Source: Chitinophagales bacterium (GTDB lineage: Bacteria; Bacteroidota; Bacteroidia; Chitinophagales; Chitinophagaceae). From it: a stretch of 52,734 bases of DNA. The stretch covers positions 1-52,734 of the forward strand of contig JAJPKJ010000029.1 of NCBI GenBank assembly GCA_021323755.1, in the 5' to 3' direction. Below, in pieces: positions 8,291 through 20,300 of this stretch (position 1 is its first letter; each line of letters starts with the position of its first letter). Made by a program: the position numbers and the translations under genes. The notes under the pieces were generated by a model, which was not told the DNA's origin, searched no databases, and saw nothing but the letters and a program-made list of their open reading frames with translations.

Positions 8291-10099
8291 TTATTTTTTT
8301 CTCGTCGCTTTAAAGGTTCCGTTTGGTTGCACAGAAAATAATTCAGTCACTTCGTTCTTATCATTCACCGTAAACTTGATGGTAAAACCCGTCAAGGTTT
8401 TAATACTGAATTTATTTGTGTCAACCGGCACCAGTTCATATTCTGGTTGGCCGGGAACAGAAAGTGTCAATGTTTTTCCATCTTTAATAAGAACTTTTAT
8501 CTCCAACCCACTCAATTCATAATTGCCGGCATATTTCTTCAAACTGTCAGGAGAAATATCTTTTGCTTTCGGCGTCCTCGCAAATGAGATTGGTTTTACA
8601 GCTGGTTCAAGATTTACCTCAATGCTGGTAATATCACCACTTGTATTCATCAGGAATTGCAATACCGCACCATTTTCAGTGGTATCAATTCCTTCTTTGC
8701 TGTCTTTTTCGATCGTTTCAAATATGTCGTATTGTTTGTGCTTCAGCCACAAGACATGGGTGCCCGTGATTGCAAAAAGCGAATCTCTCTGCAATTGAAC
8801 TTCCAATGTACCATAACCGGCATTGCTATACAATCCTTCGTAATCTTTTAGATCATGCGAAGGTTTTGTGAGAGGCTTTTCAGTTTTGACAGCAGATTTT
8901 TTTGCATCTTTTTCTTCTTTTTTTGCCTTCTCGACGTTATTTTTCAGATCGGTATTCCAGTCAAAATATTTTATTTTCAACATTCTGTCTGCAATTAGAT
9001 TTCTAACAATTGAAGGAACAGAGGAACTATTCTGATTGCTTAAAACAATAATGCCGATACTGTCGCTCGGGAAAAAACTGGTGCTTGCTGAAAAGCCATC
9101 GATATTACCGCCGTGTTCAACACGATAATGCCCGCGATAGGAAGCAAGGAACCAGCCAAATCCATAATCCGAAAAATAAATGTCCGGCTTCTCTTTTGCG
9201 GGTAAACCGCCGCCAATAATCATTTCAGAGCTAATGGCTTCGTTTCTGTGATCTTCAGGAATGATTTCTTTTCCTTCAAATTTTCCATTATTGATCCAGG
9301 TAATGACCCAATTTGCCATTTCATTCACATTGCTGTTGATACAGCCCGCGGGACCAATCGCATCAATATGATAATAGTCCATTTTCTTAATGATGCTGTC
9401 GTTCTTCACCTCATACCCGAGTGCGGCGTCGTTGTTTTTTATGAGATCTTCGATCGAAAAATTGGATTTCTTCATGCCAAGGGGATCAAAAATTTTCTCA
9501 CGCACATTATCCTCCCATTTCTTCCCGGATAATTTTTCAACAACAACACCTTGCGCAAAAAACATAAAATTATTGTACTGCCATTTTTCGCGCAGCCCCG
9601 CAGATGGTTCCATATATTGAATACGTTGTAGCAATGTATCGCGAGAGGCTGTAGAGAATAAGTACCAGGCATAATCATGGCGCGGTAAACCCGTTCTATG
9701 GCTCATCATATCGCGCAACGTAATTTTATTATTCATCTCATCGTTGAAAAATTTCAACTCAGGCAAATAATCGCGAACAGGTTTATCATAGCTCAGTTTT
9801 CCGTCCTTTCGCAGGATGCCAATCAAGGAGGCAGTGAACGCTTTTGTGCATGAACCGATGGCAAATAAAGTGTTTGGTGTAACGGCAATCTTATTTTCAT
9901 AATCGCGATATCCGAATCCTTTTGCATAAACCACTTTGTTTTTTTCAACAACAGCAACGGCAAAACCTGCAGCATGCCAGGTTTTCAGCACGCGCGCAAA
10001 TGCGGTGTCAAGTCCGATAAAGCGTTTGTCTTCCTGGTTTCTTTGCGCGTTCGCAGTCATGGTAGCAACAATAAAGAGCAGGGTCAAAATTTTTCTCAT
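8291..10099 (-). CDS. Secreted serine hydrolase, beta-lactamase/PBP4-like, with DUF3471 tail
   Basis: Exported hydrolase of 602 residues. The first 18 or so residues form a signal peptide ending TANAQ. The beta-lactamase-fold domain (about 25-370) has the nucleophile in GSCTKAF (SxxK, with the Ser replaced in the family's S-x-x-K frame as SCTK) and the second motif YNN in WQYNNFMFF; EHGGNIDGF is the HGG-type third motif. After a lysine-rich linker (near 385-410), a DUF3471-like beta domain starts at LKDYEGLYSN, followed by a further beta-rich module beginning LKKYAGNYEL. Such proteins include D-aminopeptidases, esterases and penicillin-recognising enzymes; the substrate cannot be told. It is the first gene of a pair with the GNAT gene. 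Confidence 0.87.
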   Translation of the reverse strand: MRKILTLLFIVATMTANAQRNQEDKRFIGLDTAFARVLKTWHAAGFAVAVVEKNKVVYAKGFGYRDYENKIAVTPNTLFAIGSCTKAFTASLIGILRKDGKLSYDKPVRDYLPELKFFNDEMNNKITLRDMMSHRTGLPRHDYAWYLFSTASRDTLLQRIQYMEPSAGLREKWQYNNFMFFAQGVVVEKLSGKKWEDNVREKIFDPLGMKKSNFSIEDLIKNNDAALGYEVKNDSIIKKMDYYHIDAIGPAGCINSNVNEMANWVITWINNGKFEGKEIIPEDHRNEAISSEMIIGGGLPAKEKPDIYFSDYGFGWFLASYRGHYRVEHGGNIDGFSASTSFFPSDSIGIIVLSNQNSSSVPSIVRNLIADRMLKIKYFDWNTDLKNNVEKAKKEEKDAKKSAVKTEKPLTKPSHDLKDYEGLYSNAGYGTLEVQLQRDSLFAITGTHVLWLKHKQYDIFETIEKDSKEGIDTTENGAVLQFLMNTSGDITSIEVNLEPAVKPISFARTPKAKDISPDSLKKYAGNYELSGLEIKVLIKDGKTLTLSVPGQPEYELVPVDTNKFSIKTLTGFTIKFTVNDKNEVTELFSVQPNGTFKATRKK

Positions 10100-10201
10100 A
10101 TTTTTTGTTTAGTTGGCTTTGGTAATGCTATTCAGCGATTCACAAATTGAATTCTCTGTCATTTTTGTCATTCCGTTCTTCGGTCAACTGTCAATTTTCG
10201 A

Positions 10202-11425
10202 TCAGCTTATCGCTTGATCAAGATCATTTAAAATGTCATTAATGTTTTCGATCCCCACACTCATTCTTATCAAACCGTCAGTGATGCCAAAGCGGATTCT
10301 TTCTTCGCGGGGAACACTGTAATGCGTCATGCTCGCGGGATGCGATAATAAGGTATCAACCGTTCCCAACGATACCGCACGAACGCACATTTTTAAATTG
10401 TTTATGAATTTTTTTCCTGCCTCTAATCCACCATTCAATTCAAAACTCATCATCGGACCATAATGACTCATTTGTTTTTTTGCCGTTGCATAATCGGGGT
10501 GGGATCTTAATCCTGTATAGTTCACCTGTGCCACACCTTTATGTCCGGATAAAAAATCCGCAATTCTTTCAGCATTGCTGCAATGCCTGTCCATTCTCAC
10601 CTCCAGCGTTTTTATACCTTGTATCAGGAGATAGGCGTCAAAAGGATTTGCATTGCCGCCGATCAGGACATGCCATTTCCATGCTTTGGTTTTCATGAAT
10701 TCAATATCTTTTCCGACGAGCACACCACCAATGGCAGAGCCATGTCCATTTAAGAATTTTGTAGTGGAATGAAAAACAAAATCAACCCCATACTTGAATG
10801 GTTGTTGTAAGTAAGGTGTTGCAAAAGTGTTGTCTACCGTTACAATGATATTTTGCTGTTTCGCGAGTTTTGTCACCGCTTCAATATCTACACACTGAAT
10901 AGTCGGGTTTGCAGGAGTTTCAATATGGATCAGTTTTATTTTATTTTTCTTGATGGTGTCTTCGACCAGATTCAGATCGCGCATATCAATGATCAATGTA
11001 TTGATACCATTTTCCAGAAGTACTTTGTGCATTAATTCATAAGTTCCGCCATACAAAGAGTAATGCGATAATATGGTGTCCCCGCTTTTCAAATTACTCA
11101 TGAACATCGTTGTCATCGCGGCTTGCCCGCTGGCATGCAATAATGATTTTAGCTGCAGTTGATTACCGCTCTCATCTTTCAACCCAAATGCCTCCAGTGC
11201 ACTGATGGTTTGTTCTGCAACTTTAAAAGTTGGGTTCCCCCAGCGACTGTATATATGCTCTTTATCCTTACCGGCAAAGCGTTCCATACCTTGCTCTGCA
11301 GTGTCGAAAGTAAAAGTCGAGGTTGCGTATATTGGCGGAATATGAGAATACTCCGCATGTTCGTTGCCCGCCGCGTGCAAAGCAACAGAACTGATTCCGG
11401 TTAATTCAAATTTTTCATGCGCCAT
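10202..11425 (-). CDS. Trans-sulfuration family PLP enzyme (cystathionine gamma-synthase / gamma-lyase / O-acetylhomoserine sulfhydrylase type)
   Basis: Cys/Met-metabolism PLP enzyme of 407 residues. Key elements are YSRWGNPT (phosphate-binding Tyr/Arg), the SGQAAMTT turn, the ring-stacking tyrosine in SLYGGTYEL, VDNTFATPYLQQP (Asp binding the pyridine nitrogen), the PLP lysine in HSTTKFLNGHG, and SLGTVDTLLSHPASMTH with RMSVGIEN at the end. Methionine gamma-lyases usually have a cysteine in the SLYGC position; glycine is found here, which argues against a strict MGL and fits a cystathionine gamma-synthase/lyase or acetylhomoserine enzyme. It is divergent from the DinB gene. Confidence 0.87.
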   Translation of the reverse strand: MAHEKFELTGISSVALHAAGNEHAEYSHIPPIYATSTFTFDTAEQGMERFAGKDKEHIYSRWGNPTFKVAEQTISALEAFGLKDESGNQLQLKSLLHASGQAAMTTMFMSNLKSGDTILSHYSLYGGTYELMHKVLLENGINTLIIDMRDLNLVEDTIKKNKIKLIHIETPANPTIQCVDIEAVTKLAKQQNIIVTVDNTFATPYLQQPFKYGVDFVFHSTTKFLNGHGSAIGGVLVGKDIEFMKTKAWKWHVLIGGNANPFDAYLLIQGIKTLEVRMDRHCSNAERIADFLSGHKGVAQVNYTGLRSHPDYATAKKQMSHYGPMMSFELNGGLEAGKKFINNLKMCVRAVSLGTVDTLLSHPASMTHYSVPREERIRFGITDGLIRMSVGIENINDILNDLDQAIS

Positions 11426-11428
11426 GTG

Positions 11429-11441
11429 ATCATTGAATGAT
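11429..11441. promoter_or_regulatory. Palindrome between divergent PLP-enzyme and DinB genes
   Basis: ATCATT-g-AATGAT is a perfect 6+1+6 palindrome four bases upstream of the PLP enzyme's start codon, within the 56-base divergent gap. It could be an operator covering the ribosome-binding region; this rests on symmetry alone. Confidence 0.25.
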
Positions 11442-11481
11442 TATTTTTGAAAAAGAAATCAAAAGTAAACGATAATTTTTT

Positions 11482-11976
11482 ATGAAAGATCTATTAGTTC
11501 AATATGCCGAATATAATTTATGGTCTAATGAAAGAATGTTTGTTGTTATCAATGGATTGAATTACGAACAACAGCATAAAGAAATAATCAGCAGCTTTAA
11601 CAGCATTTATAAAACATCATTTCATGTTTGGCGTTCGGGATATATGTGGTGGGAGCGATTTCAACATGGCAAAAATGATGGTGAACCAAAGGATAATTTT
11701 AATGGTTCAATAAAAAATATCAGTGATGCTTTATTTGAGCGCGATAAAAATTGGATGGATTTTATCAGTCGATCAACCGATGAATCATTACAAAAAATAT
11801 TAAGCTATGAAAATTTGCGTGGTGAAAAATTTGGCGAACCGGCTTATTTGATATTGCAGCATGTTTTCAATCACAGCTCATATCATCGGGGACAATTGGT
11901 AACGATGCTGCGACAGACAGGTACTGAAAAAATTCCCAGCACAGATTTTATTGTTTGGGCGCGGCTAAAAAAATAA
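11482..11976 (+). CDS. DinB-family protein
   Basis: Four-helix-bundle protein of the DinB/YfiT superfamily, 164 residues. The N-terminal YAEYNLWSNERMF helix (N-x-W motif), the histidine in TSFHVWRSGYMWW and the paired histidines in HVFNHSSYHRGQLVTMLRQ give the usual three-histidine metal site. Family members include thiol-dependent S-transferases (bacillithiol, mycothiol) and proteins of unknown role; the specific reaction is not evident. It is a monocistronic gene converging on the next lipoprotein gene (10 bases between the stops). Confidence 0.87.
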   Translation: MKDLLVQYAEYNLWSNERMFVVINGLNYEQQHKEIISSFNSIYKTSFHVWRSGYMWWERFQHGKNDGEPKDNFNGSIKNISDALFERDKNWMDFISRSTDESLQKILSYENLRGEKFGEPAYLILQHVFNHSSYHRGQLVTMLRQTGTEKIPSTDFIVWARLKK

Positions 11977-11986
11977 GGTCAGCTTA

Positions 11987-12523
11987 TTAGAAACCGGTGA
12001 CCGGCGCATAGAATTCGCCGTTTGTTATGGATACGATGACCGGCGGCCCACTGGCATAGCTCGCCAGATAATTTCCGGTAAATGTTCCTTTGACTTCCGT
12101 TTTACTTAGCGATGTAATGGTCATTGAAAAGGCTGGAGAGGGCAGACCGCTCACCGATTCAATATCATAATCGGGTTTATTGGGATCATTGTTCCCCAGA
12201 TTATAATCAGTGTATAAAGTCGTGTCATTATAAGTATATGAATAATCATAGGTGATCGCGGGAATTGATTTACCCCGTATCGTGAGGTCTATGAAATAGG
12301 CAGTGTCTGAATTGCTGCTGGTAGAATTCAAACTGAAGCTTACTTGCGAGGTATCTGTCAGATCCGGTCCGACCAATACAAAAATATGCCCCTTCCAGGT
12401 GATGAGCGTATCATTCACTTTGAAGCTGATATAATATTTGCTGGCAGGACTGCTTTTTTTACAGGAACTGATAACAAAGATGAAAATCGCAGCCAGGCAA
12501 ACAGGAATCAAAATTCTTCTCAT
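11987..12523 (-). CDS. Predicted lipoprotein, unknown function
   Basis: 178-residue protein with a lipoprotein signal peptide; the lipobox is ISSC with Cys20, followed by KKSS. The mature part is rich in Thr, Ser, Tyr and beta-prone segments (SFKVNDTLITWKG, FSMTITSLSKTEVKGTFTGNY), a pattern common in small Bacteroidota surface lipoproteins that form a beta-sandwich. I recognise no named family. It stands alone between the convergent DinB gene and fabH, with no partner that hints at a role. Confidence 0.75.
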   Translation of the reverse strand: MRRILIPVCLAAIFIFVISSCKKSSPASKYYISFKVNDTLITWKGHIFVLVGPDLTDTSQVSFSLNSTSSNSDTAYFIDLTIRGKSIPAITYDYSYTYNDTTLYTDYNLGNNDPNKPDYDIESVSGLPSPAFSMTITSLSKTEVKGTFTGNYLASYASGPPVIVSITNGEFYAPVTGF

Positions 12524-12612
12524 AAGATCAGTTTAGTGGATAAAATGGCAAGGACTGTGAAGATATCATTTTGAGAATTAAGTATCTAGGTTTGCCCTTA
12601 CTATTTTCTCTC

Positions 12613-13605
12613 TTAACAACCCCACTTTACCAGGGTTGCGCCCCAGGTAAAACCTCCGCCAAATGCGGCAAATACCAGATTATCGCCTCTTTTTAATTGT
12701 TTTTCCCAATCCCACAAACACAATGGAATGGTGCCGGAGGTTGTATTACCGTATCGCTGAATGTTGATCATGACCTTTTCTTTGGTCAGCCCCATGCGAT
12801 TAGCGGTAGCATCAATAATGCGTTTGTTTGCCTGGTGTGGTACAAGCCAGGCAATGTCTTCGCCGGTGAGATTGTTTCGCTCCAATAATTCTGCACTTAC
12901 ATCTGCCATTCCTTTAACCGCGAATTTAAAAACGGACTGACCTTCCTGGTAGATATAATGTTCCTTATTGGCAACTGTTTCGTAGGTAGATGGCCGTAAA
13001 GAACCGCCTGCTTTCATGTGTAGATGAGCGCCACCACTTCCATCGCTTCTCAAGATACTGTCCAATATTCCGTAGCCTTCATAGTTAGGTTCCAAAAGGA
13101 CAGCACCGGCGCCGTCGCCAAAAAGAATGCAAGTCGTTCTGTCAGCATAATCTACAATGGCACTCATTTTATCGGCACCGACAACAACCACTTTCTTATA
13201 CCGACCGCTTTCAATCATCATGGCGCCGGTCGTAAGACTATACAAAAAACCTGAGCATGCAGCGGCGAGATCAAAGCCCCAGGCATTTTTTGCACCTATT
13301 TTATCGCAGACAATATTTGCTGTGGATGGAAAAAACATGTCAGGCGTTACTGTGCCTATGATCAATACATCAATTTCTTCCGGGCTGATCCCTCTTTTTT
13401 TGCATAATTCCAAAATAGCCGGTGCACATAGATCGGATGTACCTTTTCCTGGTCCTCTCAAAATTCTTCTTTCTTCGATACCGGTTCTGGTGCGTATCCA
13501 TTCATCATTTGTGTCAACCATTTTTTCAAGGTCTGCATTGGTCAATTTCTCTTCGGGAACATATCCTCCAATTGCAGTTATAGCAGCGGTAATTTTTTTG
13601 TTCAT
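12613..13605 (-). CDS. fabH: 3-oxoacyl-ACP synthase III (KAS III)
   Basis: Starts fatty-acid chains by condensing acyl-CoA with malonyl-ACP. The 330-residue length fits FabH. The catalytic triad is visible as Cys in [11 protein letters not shown], His in [11 protein letters not shown] and Asn in [20 protein letters not shown] and FGGGFTWGA are also hallmarks. The N-terminal [16 protein letters not shown] is usual. In many bacteria fabH sits beside plsX and rpmF; here it is followed by a lipoprotein gene and faces ruvA divergently, so it appears to be a separate unit. Confidence 0.95.
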   Translation of the reverse strand: MNKKITAAITAIGGYVPEEKLTNADLEKMVDTNDEWIRTRTGIEERRILRGPGKGTSDLCAPAILELCKKRGISPEEIDVLIIGTVTPDMFFPSTANIVCDKIGAKNAWGFDLAAACSGFLYSLTTGAMMIESGRYKKVVVVGADKMSAIVDYADRTTCILFGDGAGAVLLEPNYEGYGILDSILRSDGSGGAHLHMKAGGSLRPSTYETVANKEHYIYQEGQSVFKFAVKGMADVSAELLERNNLTGEDIAWLVPHQANKRIIDATANRMGLTKEKVMINIQRYGNTTSGTIPLCLWDWEKQLKRGDNLVFAAFGGGFTWGATLVKWGC

Positions 13606-13644
13606 CGGGCAAAAATATGAAAATGTGAGAATTTGAAGTTAAGT

Positions 13645-13663
13645 GATAGCAGATAGCAGATCA
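13645..13663. repeat. Short heptamer tandem repeat
   Basis: GATAGCA occurs twice in tandem (13645-13651, 13652-13658) and then degenerates (GATCA). It lies in the fabH/ruvA divergent gap. A related heptamer run occurs at 44677-44697. Confidence 0.4.
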
Positions 13664-13740
13664 GATAAACTCGATATCGTGCGGGTATAAATTCCAAGTT
13701 CTGCCGTCTATCTCCTCTCTTTTTGCCTATTTTCGCAAAT

Positions 13741-14325
13741 ATGATTGCTTTTATACGGGGCGAATTCGTTCATAAAACGCCGGCATTGGTGCAGGTAGAT
13801 GTTAATGGAGTAGGTTATGAATTGCAGATAAGTCTAAACACGTTCTCTAAAATTCAACACCTCGACAGAGGCATTTTGCAAACCTATTTTCACGTTCGTG
13901 AAGATGCGCAATTGCTTTATGGTTTTTTTGACGTGGCCGAAAAAGAGATGTTTATTCAATTGATCAGTGTGTCGGGGGTGGGTGCTTCCACGGCAAGAAT
14001 GATGCTTTCTTCCATGAAACCCGAAGAAATTGCAAGCGCCATTTTTCATGGGAATGCAAAGCAATTGGAAAGTATAAAAGGCATAGGAAAAAAATCTGCT
14101 GAAAGAATCATTTTAGAGCTTCGCGATAAAGTTTCCAAATCCTTACCGGAAACAAATATTTCTACGTTGAAAAACAATACATTGGAACAAGATGCGTTAA
14201 ATGCTTTAGTGTCTCTTGGCATCGCAAAACCGGCTGCTGAACAAGCCCTAAAAAAGGCGCTTATGGGCAACGAAGGTTCGGGCAAAGTTGAAGAGATCAT
14301 TAAGAAAGCATTAAAAATCTTGTAA
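13741..14325 (+). CDS. ruvA: Holliday junction branch-migration protein RuvA
   Basis: DNA-binding subunit of the RuvAB motor that moves Holliday junctions. From ATG 13741 the protein has 194 residues, typical for RuvA; an upstream in-frame TTG (13723) would add six residues not seen in the family. Domain I is the OB fold (MIAFIRGEF, VDVNGVGYEL); domain II has paired helix-hairpin-helix motifs (LISVSGVGASTARMML and SIKGIGKKSAERIILELRDK); domain III (about 145-194) is the RuvB-binding helical tail. It lies directly upstream of sprA on the same strand, an order also known in other Bacteroidota such as Flavobacterium johnsoniae. Confidence 0.96.
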   Translation: MIAFIRGEFVHKTPALVQVDVNGVGYELQISLNTFSKIQHLDRGILQTYFHVREDAQLLYGFFDVAEKEMFIQLISVSGVGASTARMMLSSMKPEEIASAIFHGNAKQLESIKGIGKKSAERIILELRDKVSKSLPETNISTLKNNTLEQDALNALVSLGIAKPAAEQALKKALMGNEGSGKVEEIIKKALKIL

Positions 14326-14369
14326 GCCTATTGTAAGCAATTTCTACCTAACTAATTCTTGAGGAAAGG

Positions 14370-17300
14370 TTGACTCGTTTTTTCCAGATATTTTTTTTAA
14401 CGGCTACCCTAACCGTTGCACTTGTTGTTGCTTTTTCAGCAAAGGCATTTGCTTTGCCTTTCCAGCAAAAAACAGACACTACGATTGCCCCTCAGAAAAT
14501 TGCCGATTCCCTAAGAAAAGATAGTTTAAAAATTAAGGGCGATACACTTCGTTTTCCCATTTATGACCGGCGCAGTGATTTTCTTACCTATCCCAATAAA
14601 AATACTTTCAATTTAAGGGATCCGGCAAATGTGCTTGATTCCATTGAATATGATCCGGCGACAAAGCAATATTTTATCGTAGAAAAAGTGGGCAATAATT
14701 ATTATCGAAAACCTACTTACTTGACATACGATGAGATGTTGCGTATTAAAGCCCAGCAGGATGAAGATGCCTACTGGCGTGAGCGCGCAGATATGTTAAG
14801 CGCTTTGAATAAAAAAAACCTGCAACCAAAACTCTCGGTGACGGATAATTTATTCAACAGAATTTTTGGTACCGGAAAAGTGGATATTCGTCCGCAGGGC
14901 AATGTTGATATTCTTGCTGGTTACCAGGGGCAAACTGTAGACAATCCTACCTTGCCGGAGAGTGCGCGAAAAACAGGGGGGCTTGATTTTAATATGAATG
15001 CCGATGTGAACGTGCTCGGGAATATCGGGAATAAACTAAAACTGCCCATCCATTATAACACACTTGCCAATTTCGATTTTGAGAACCAGTTAAAATTGGA
15101 TTATACAGGCGGTCCGGATGAGATCATCAAAAAAATCGAAGCGGGTAATGTCTCTTTTTCTACCAAAAGTGTATTGATGTCCAACGTTCAATCATTGTTT
15201 GGGATCAAGACACAATTACAATTTGGAAAATTGTTGATTACGGGAGTTTTAGCCAATCAGCGTTCACAACAGCAATCTTTAGGAACACAGGGCGGCGCCG
15301 CCACAACAAATTTCCAGTTCAAGGCAGATGATTATGATGAGAACCGAAACTTTTTGATGGCGCAATATTTCCGCAACAATTTCAACAACGCAATGAAAAA
15401 TCTGCCAATTGTCAATTCAGAGGTGCAGATCTTGCGTGTGGAAGTTTGGGTTACAAACCGCAACAGCACAACAACACAGGCAAGGGAAATCGTAGGTTTG
15501 ATGGATCTTGGTGAAAGTTCTCCCTATAGTAATCGCGTTCATCCCCAGACAACAGTACCCTATCCTGATAATAATGCCAACGATGAATATCGAAATATCA
15601 TCAATGATCCCAATAGTCGCAATGCATCGCTTGCGATCAATAAATTAAATTCAATAGGCTTAACACAGGTTCAGGATTTTGAACAGGTTTATGCAAAAAA
15701 ATTAGATTCGTCGGCATACAAATTCTATCCACAGCTCGGGTTTATTTCATTAACCCAACAACTGCAACCCAACGATGTGCTGGCGGTAGCATACCAGTAT
15801 AGTTATAACGGCCGCATTTATCAGGTAGGAGAATTTTCTACGGATGTTCCCCCGGATACGACATCCGGAAATTATGCAGGCGTTCAAAAAGTTTTGTATT
15901 TGAAATTGCTGAAGGCGACTTCTCAAAGAACCAATTTGCCGATCTGGAATTTAATGATGAAAAATATTTATACGTTGAAAACAGCGACGGGTAGTCCGAT
16001 TGTGAATGTCCAGCCCGCGGGATTTCAATTAAATATTTTGTACGATCAGCCGAGCAAGGGAGATAAAAGATATTTACCTGAAGGGGATAAAGTTGGAATT
16101 CCCTTGTTGACTGTTCTGAATCTTGACAGGCTGAATAGCCATAATGATCCGCAGCCAGATGGAATCTTCGATTATCTTGAAGGATACACCATTATATCAA
16201 CGCAGGGAAAAATAATATTTCCATTCCTGGAACCCTTTGGACATGATCTGGACTCGGTGGCGTTTAAGAACTCGCCGGCAATCGCGCCAAACTATGTTTT
16301 TTATCAATTGTATGATACCATAAAATCTGTGGCGCAAACCTATGCAAATGTCGATCGCTACATCATCAGCGGCATTGCAAAAGGGCAGTCGACTTCTGAT
16401 ATTTCTCTTGGCGCGATCAATGTGCCGCCAGGTTCAGTTATTGTTACTGCCGGCGGACAAACATTGAAAGAAAATATAGATTATGTTGTGGATTATAATT
16501 TGGGAACGGTTAAAGTTATCAATCAGGCAATTTTGAATTCAGGGGTTCCGGTTAACGTGAGTTATGAAAATAATGCGGCATTTGGCACACAGCAACGAAG
16601 TTTTATGGGGTTGCGATTTGATTATCTCGCCAAAAGCACACCAACGGAATCATTCTCTTTTGGCGGAACGATTGAGCGATTAAGTGAACGCCCATTTTTT
16701 ACAATTACCAATTACGGCGAAGATCCGATCCGCAATACCATGTATGGACTGGATTTTAATTATCGTACAAATGCTCCCGGCATCACTCGATTATTGAATA
16801 AGCTTCCTTTCTATTCTACCAAGGTAATGAGTACGGTGACTGCTTCGGGCGAAAGTGCATTTTTACAGCCGGGTCATCCGCCACAGATTGGTAAAGGCAG
16901 CAGCGGAACAATTTATATCGATGACTTTGAGGGCTCGACCAGTGTTATTGATATGCGCTTTCCGTTGACGGCCTGGGCAATGGCGTCTACACCGCAAGGC
17001 GACGGACTTTTCCCTGAAGCCACAGTCAATGATTCCCTTGCCTATGGATTTAACCGGGCAAAAATTGCCTGGTACAATATTGAACCCACATTACAGGATA
17101 ATACCAACGCGAATAATCCGGTAAGAGCATATCAGAATTTTAATGATCCCCGCATCTCACCCATCAATACGCAACAGCTTTTTCCGCAGGAGACGCCGCA
17201 GCTTGGGCAATCGCAGTCAATAACTTTTGATGTTGCCTATTATCCTTCGGATAAGGGGTCATATAATTTTGAAGTTGGACCAACCGCATATTCAAAAGGG

Positions 17301-20300
17301 ATAAATGCGGGCACCGGAAAATTAAATAATCCTGAAACCCGCTGGGGTGGGATCATGCGCTCCATTGACCAGACCGATTTTGAAACCAATAATATTCAAT
17401 ACATAGAATTCTGGATGCAAAGTCCATGGCTTGTCACCAATCCAGGTAGCCTTGATACCGGTCATTTGTATTTCGATATCGGAAATGTTTCTGAAGATAT
17501 CTTGCGCGATGGGAAAAGACAATATGAAAATGGATTACCTACACCAACAGCACCGGCAGCGGTGGACACTTCTGCATGGGGAAGGGTGCCGCTTAACCCC
17601 ATACAGGTTACCAATGCATTCAGTAATAATCCTGCCGACCGTCCCTATCAGGATGTCGGATTAGATGGTTTGAATGATGATACAGAAAGAATTCAATTCA
17701 GCAGCTACCTGGCCAATCTTGCTGCAAGGGTGGGAACGGGTTCGGCGACATATCAAAAAGCATTTGGCGATCCGTCGAATGATGATTTCTTGAATTATCG
17801 TGATGCCGCTTATGATCAAACGCAAACGGATATACTTGGCCGTTATAAGAACTATAACAATACGCAGGGCAATTCTCCCATCGCCACCCCGGGTCAGCAA
17901 TATGTAAATGCATCCACCTTATATCCCGACCAGGAAGATCTGAATCATGATAACACATTAAATCAGCTTGAACAATATTTTGAATACGCAGTGAGTCTTA
18001 ATCCGGACAGCTTCAAAGTTGGTCATAATTATGTGACCGATAGCGCCAGTTTCAATTATGGAGGGATTCAACAAAAATGGTTTCAGTTCAGAATTCCTTT
18101 GAATGCCTATACTCAAAATGTGGGTAATACTCCTGATTTCAGATCAATTGGGTTTATCCGTATGTTTCTTCATGGCTTTGCGGATTCAATGGTCTTGCGT
18201 TTTGCAGAACTGCAGTTCATCCGCGATTCATGGCGTTCATTTTCTTATGTTCTGGACACTACCGGAAATTATACTTTGTTGCCGGTGAACAGCCCAACAA
18301 CATTTAACGTAACAGCAGTCAATATCGAACAAAACAGTTCACGTACGCCCATCCCTTATGTAATTCCGCCGGGAATTCAACGCCAGCAACAATTGAGCAC
18401 GAACGATGTCAATGTGTTATTGAATGAGCAATCAATGAGTTTACAAATTTGTCACCTTGCGCAAGGCGACGCGCGCGGCGTTTACAAAACAGTGAATCTG
18501 GATCTTCGTAAATACGGGCATCTCGATATGTTCATGCATGCGGAATCTGCAGGCGGTCAAAATTTGCAGGATGGTGATCTGGTTGCGGTAATAAGATTAG
18601 GAAGTGATTTCATCAGCAATTATTATGAAATAAGAATTCCATTAAAGATTACTCCGCCGATCGGCCCATACACCGCCGATATTGTGTGGCCAGATACCAA
18701 TAATCTGAACCTCGCCCTGAATCGCTTGGTGCAATTAAAGGAAAGCAGGAATAATGCGGTTGGCTCGAATGTCTATTATTCTCAAAAGGATGCAAGTGGG
18801 CGAACCTATGCAATTCTGGGTAATCCAAATCTTGGCGCCATTCAGGCTTTCTTTCTTGGTGTGCAAAATCTCAATGCTGTCGGTTCTGCCTGTACGGAGG
18901 TCTGGTTTGATGAATTGCGATTATCGGAGATTAGTGACCAGGGGGGGTGGGCTGCGCTTGGAAGAGTGGATATTAATTTGGCCGATCTGGGAACCATGTA
19001 CGTTTCCGGAAGTTATAAATCTGCGGGATTTGGTTCGATAGATCAGCACATAAATGAGCGATCCCTCGACAATATCCGGCAACTCGATGGAGCATTAAGT
19101 TTGCAGTTAGGAAAATTATTACCAAAGAAAACGGGTCTTTCTATTCCCATGTATGCAAGCATTTCACAAACTGTCGACATGCCCGAATATGATCCTTTCG
19201 ATCTTGACATAAAACTAAAAGATAAACTAAAAGCGGCACCGGCAAGTGAACGAGACTCGATCAAACAACAGGCGATTGATGAACTCACCATAAGAACGCT
19301 CAATTTTACCAATGTAAGAAAGACCAATACAAGCGGAAAGCAACTGAAATTGTGGAGCATTGAAAATTTCGATTTGAGTTATTCGGTCACAAAATCAGAA
19401 CATCATAATTCAATCGCTGAGGAAGATGAACTCATCACCTACAAGGGTAGTTTGGGTTACAATTATAATCGCCTGGCCAAATATTGGCTGCCATTCAGAA
19501 AAATAAAGGGAAGATCAAGATGGCTTTCCCTGTTGAGAGATTTCAACTTTAATCCCTTGCCCACTACCATAAGTATTCGTGCTGATGCGAACCGGCAATT
19601 CGGCGCTTATCGTTCCCGAAATATTGGTGGGCCACCAGGATTATTACCCGAAACATATAATAAGTTTTTTAATTTCAACAGGACCTATACTATCCATTGG
19701 GATTTGACAAGATCGCTGGTTGTGGATTTTAATGCGATAGATCGCGCTTCGGTAGATGAAGACAGTGGTCGTCTAAATTCTTACGGTAAAAAGCAAATGT
19801 GGAACAACTTTTTCAGAGGTGGCAGAAATCTTTTGTATACCCAGGTCGCCAATGTTTCTTACACCTTCCCCACCAGTAAAATTCCTTTGCTGGACTGGAC
19901 CATTTTCCGTGTTACTTATGGAACTACTTATAGTTGGACGGCAGCATCATTACTGGCGCAATCTCTGGGAAATACTTTGCAGAACTCCCAACAAAAATTG
20001 GCGGATGGGGAATTTGATTTCACCAGGTTATATTCCAAATCAAAATTTCTTCGGGCTTTAGAACCCCTGCAAACACAAAACACAAGCAATAAACCCAATA
20101 TACAACCCAACAATAAGACCGATACTTCAAAAAATAAAAAACCACAGGTCAATATTCAAAACCAATTGCCGCAATTAAATGCTTTTGTAAAAGCGATCGG
20201 TAGAATTTTAATTGCAGTCAAACATATCCATATCACGTATTCGGAAAATTCTTCTTCAACAATTTATGGATATGTTGACAGCACGCAGGCTTTTGGTATG

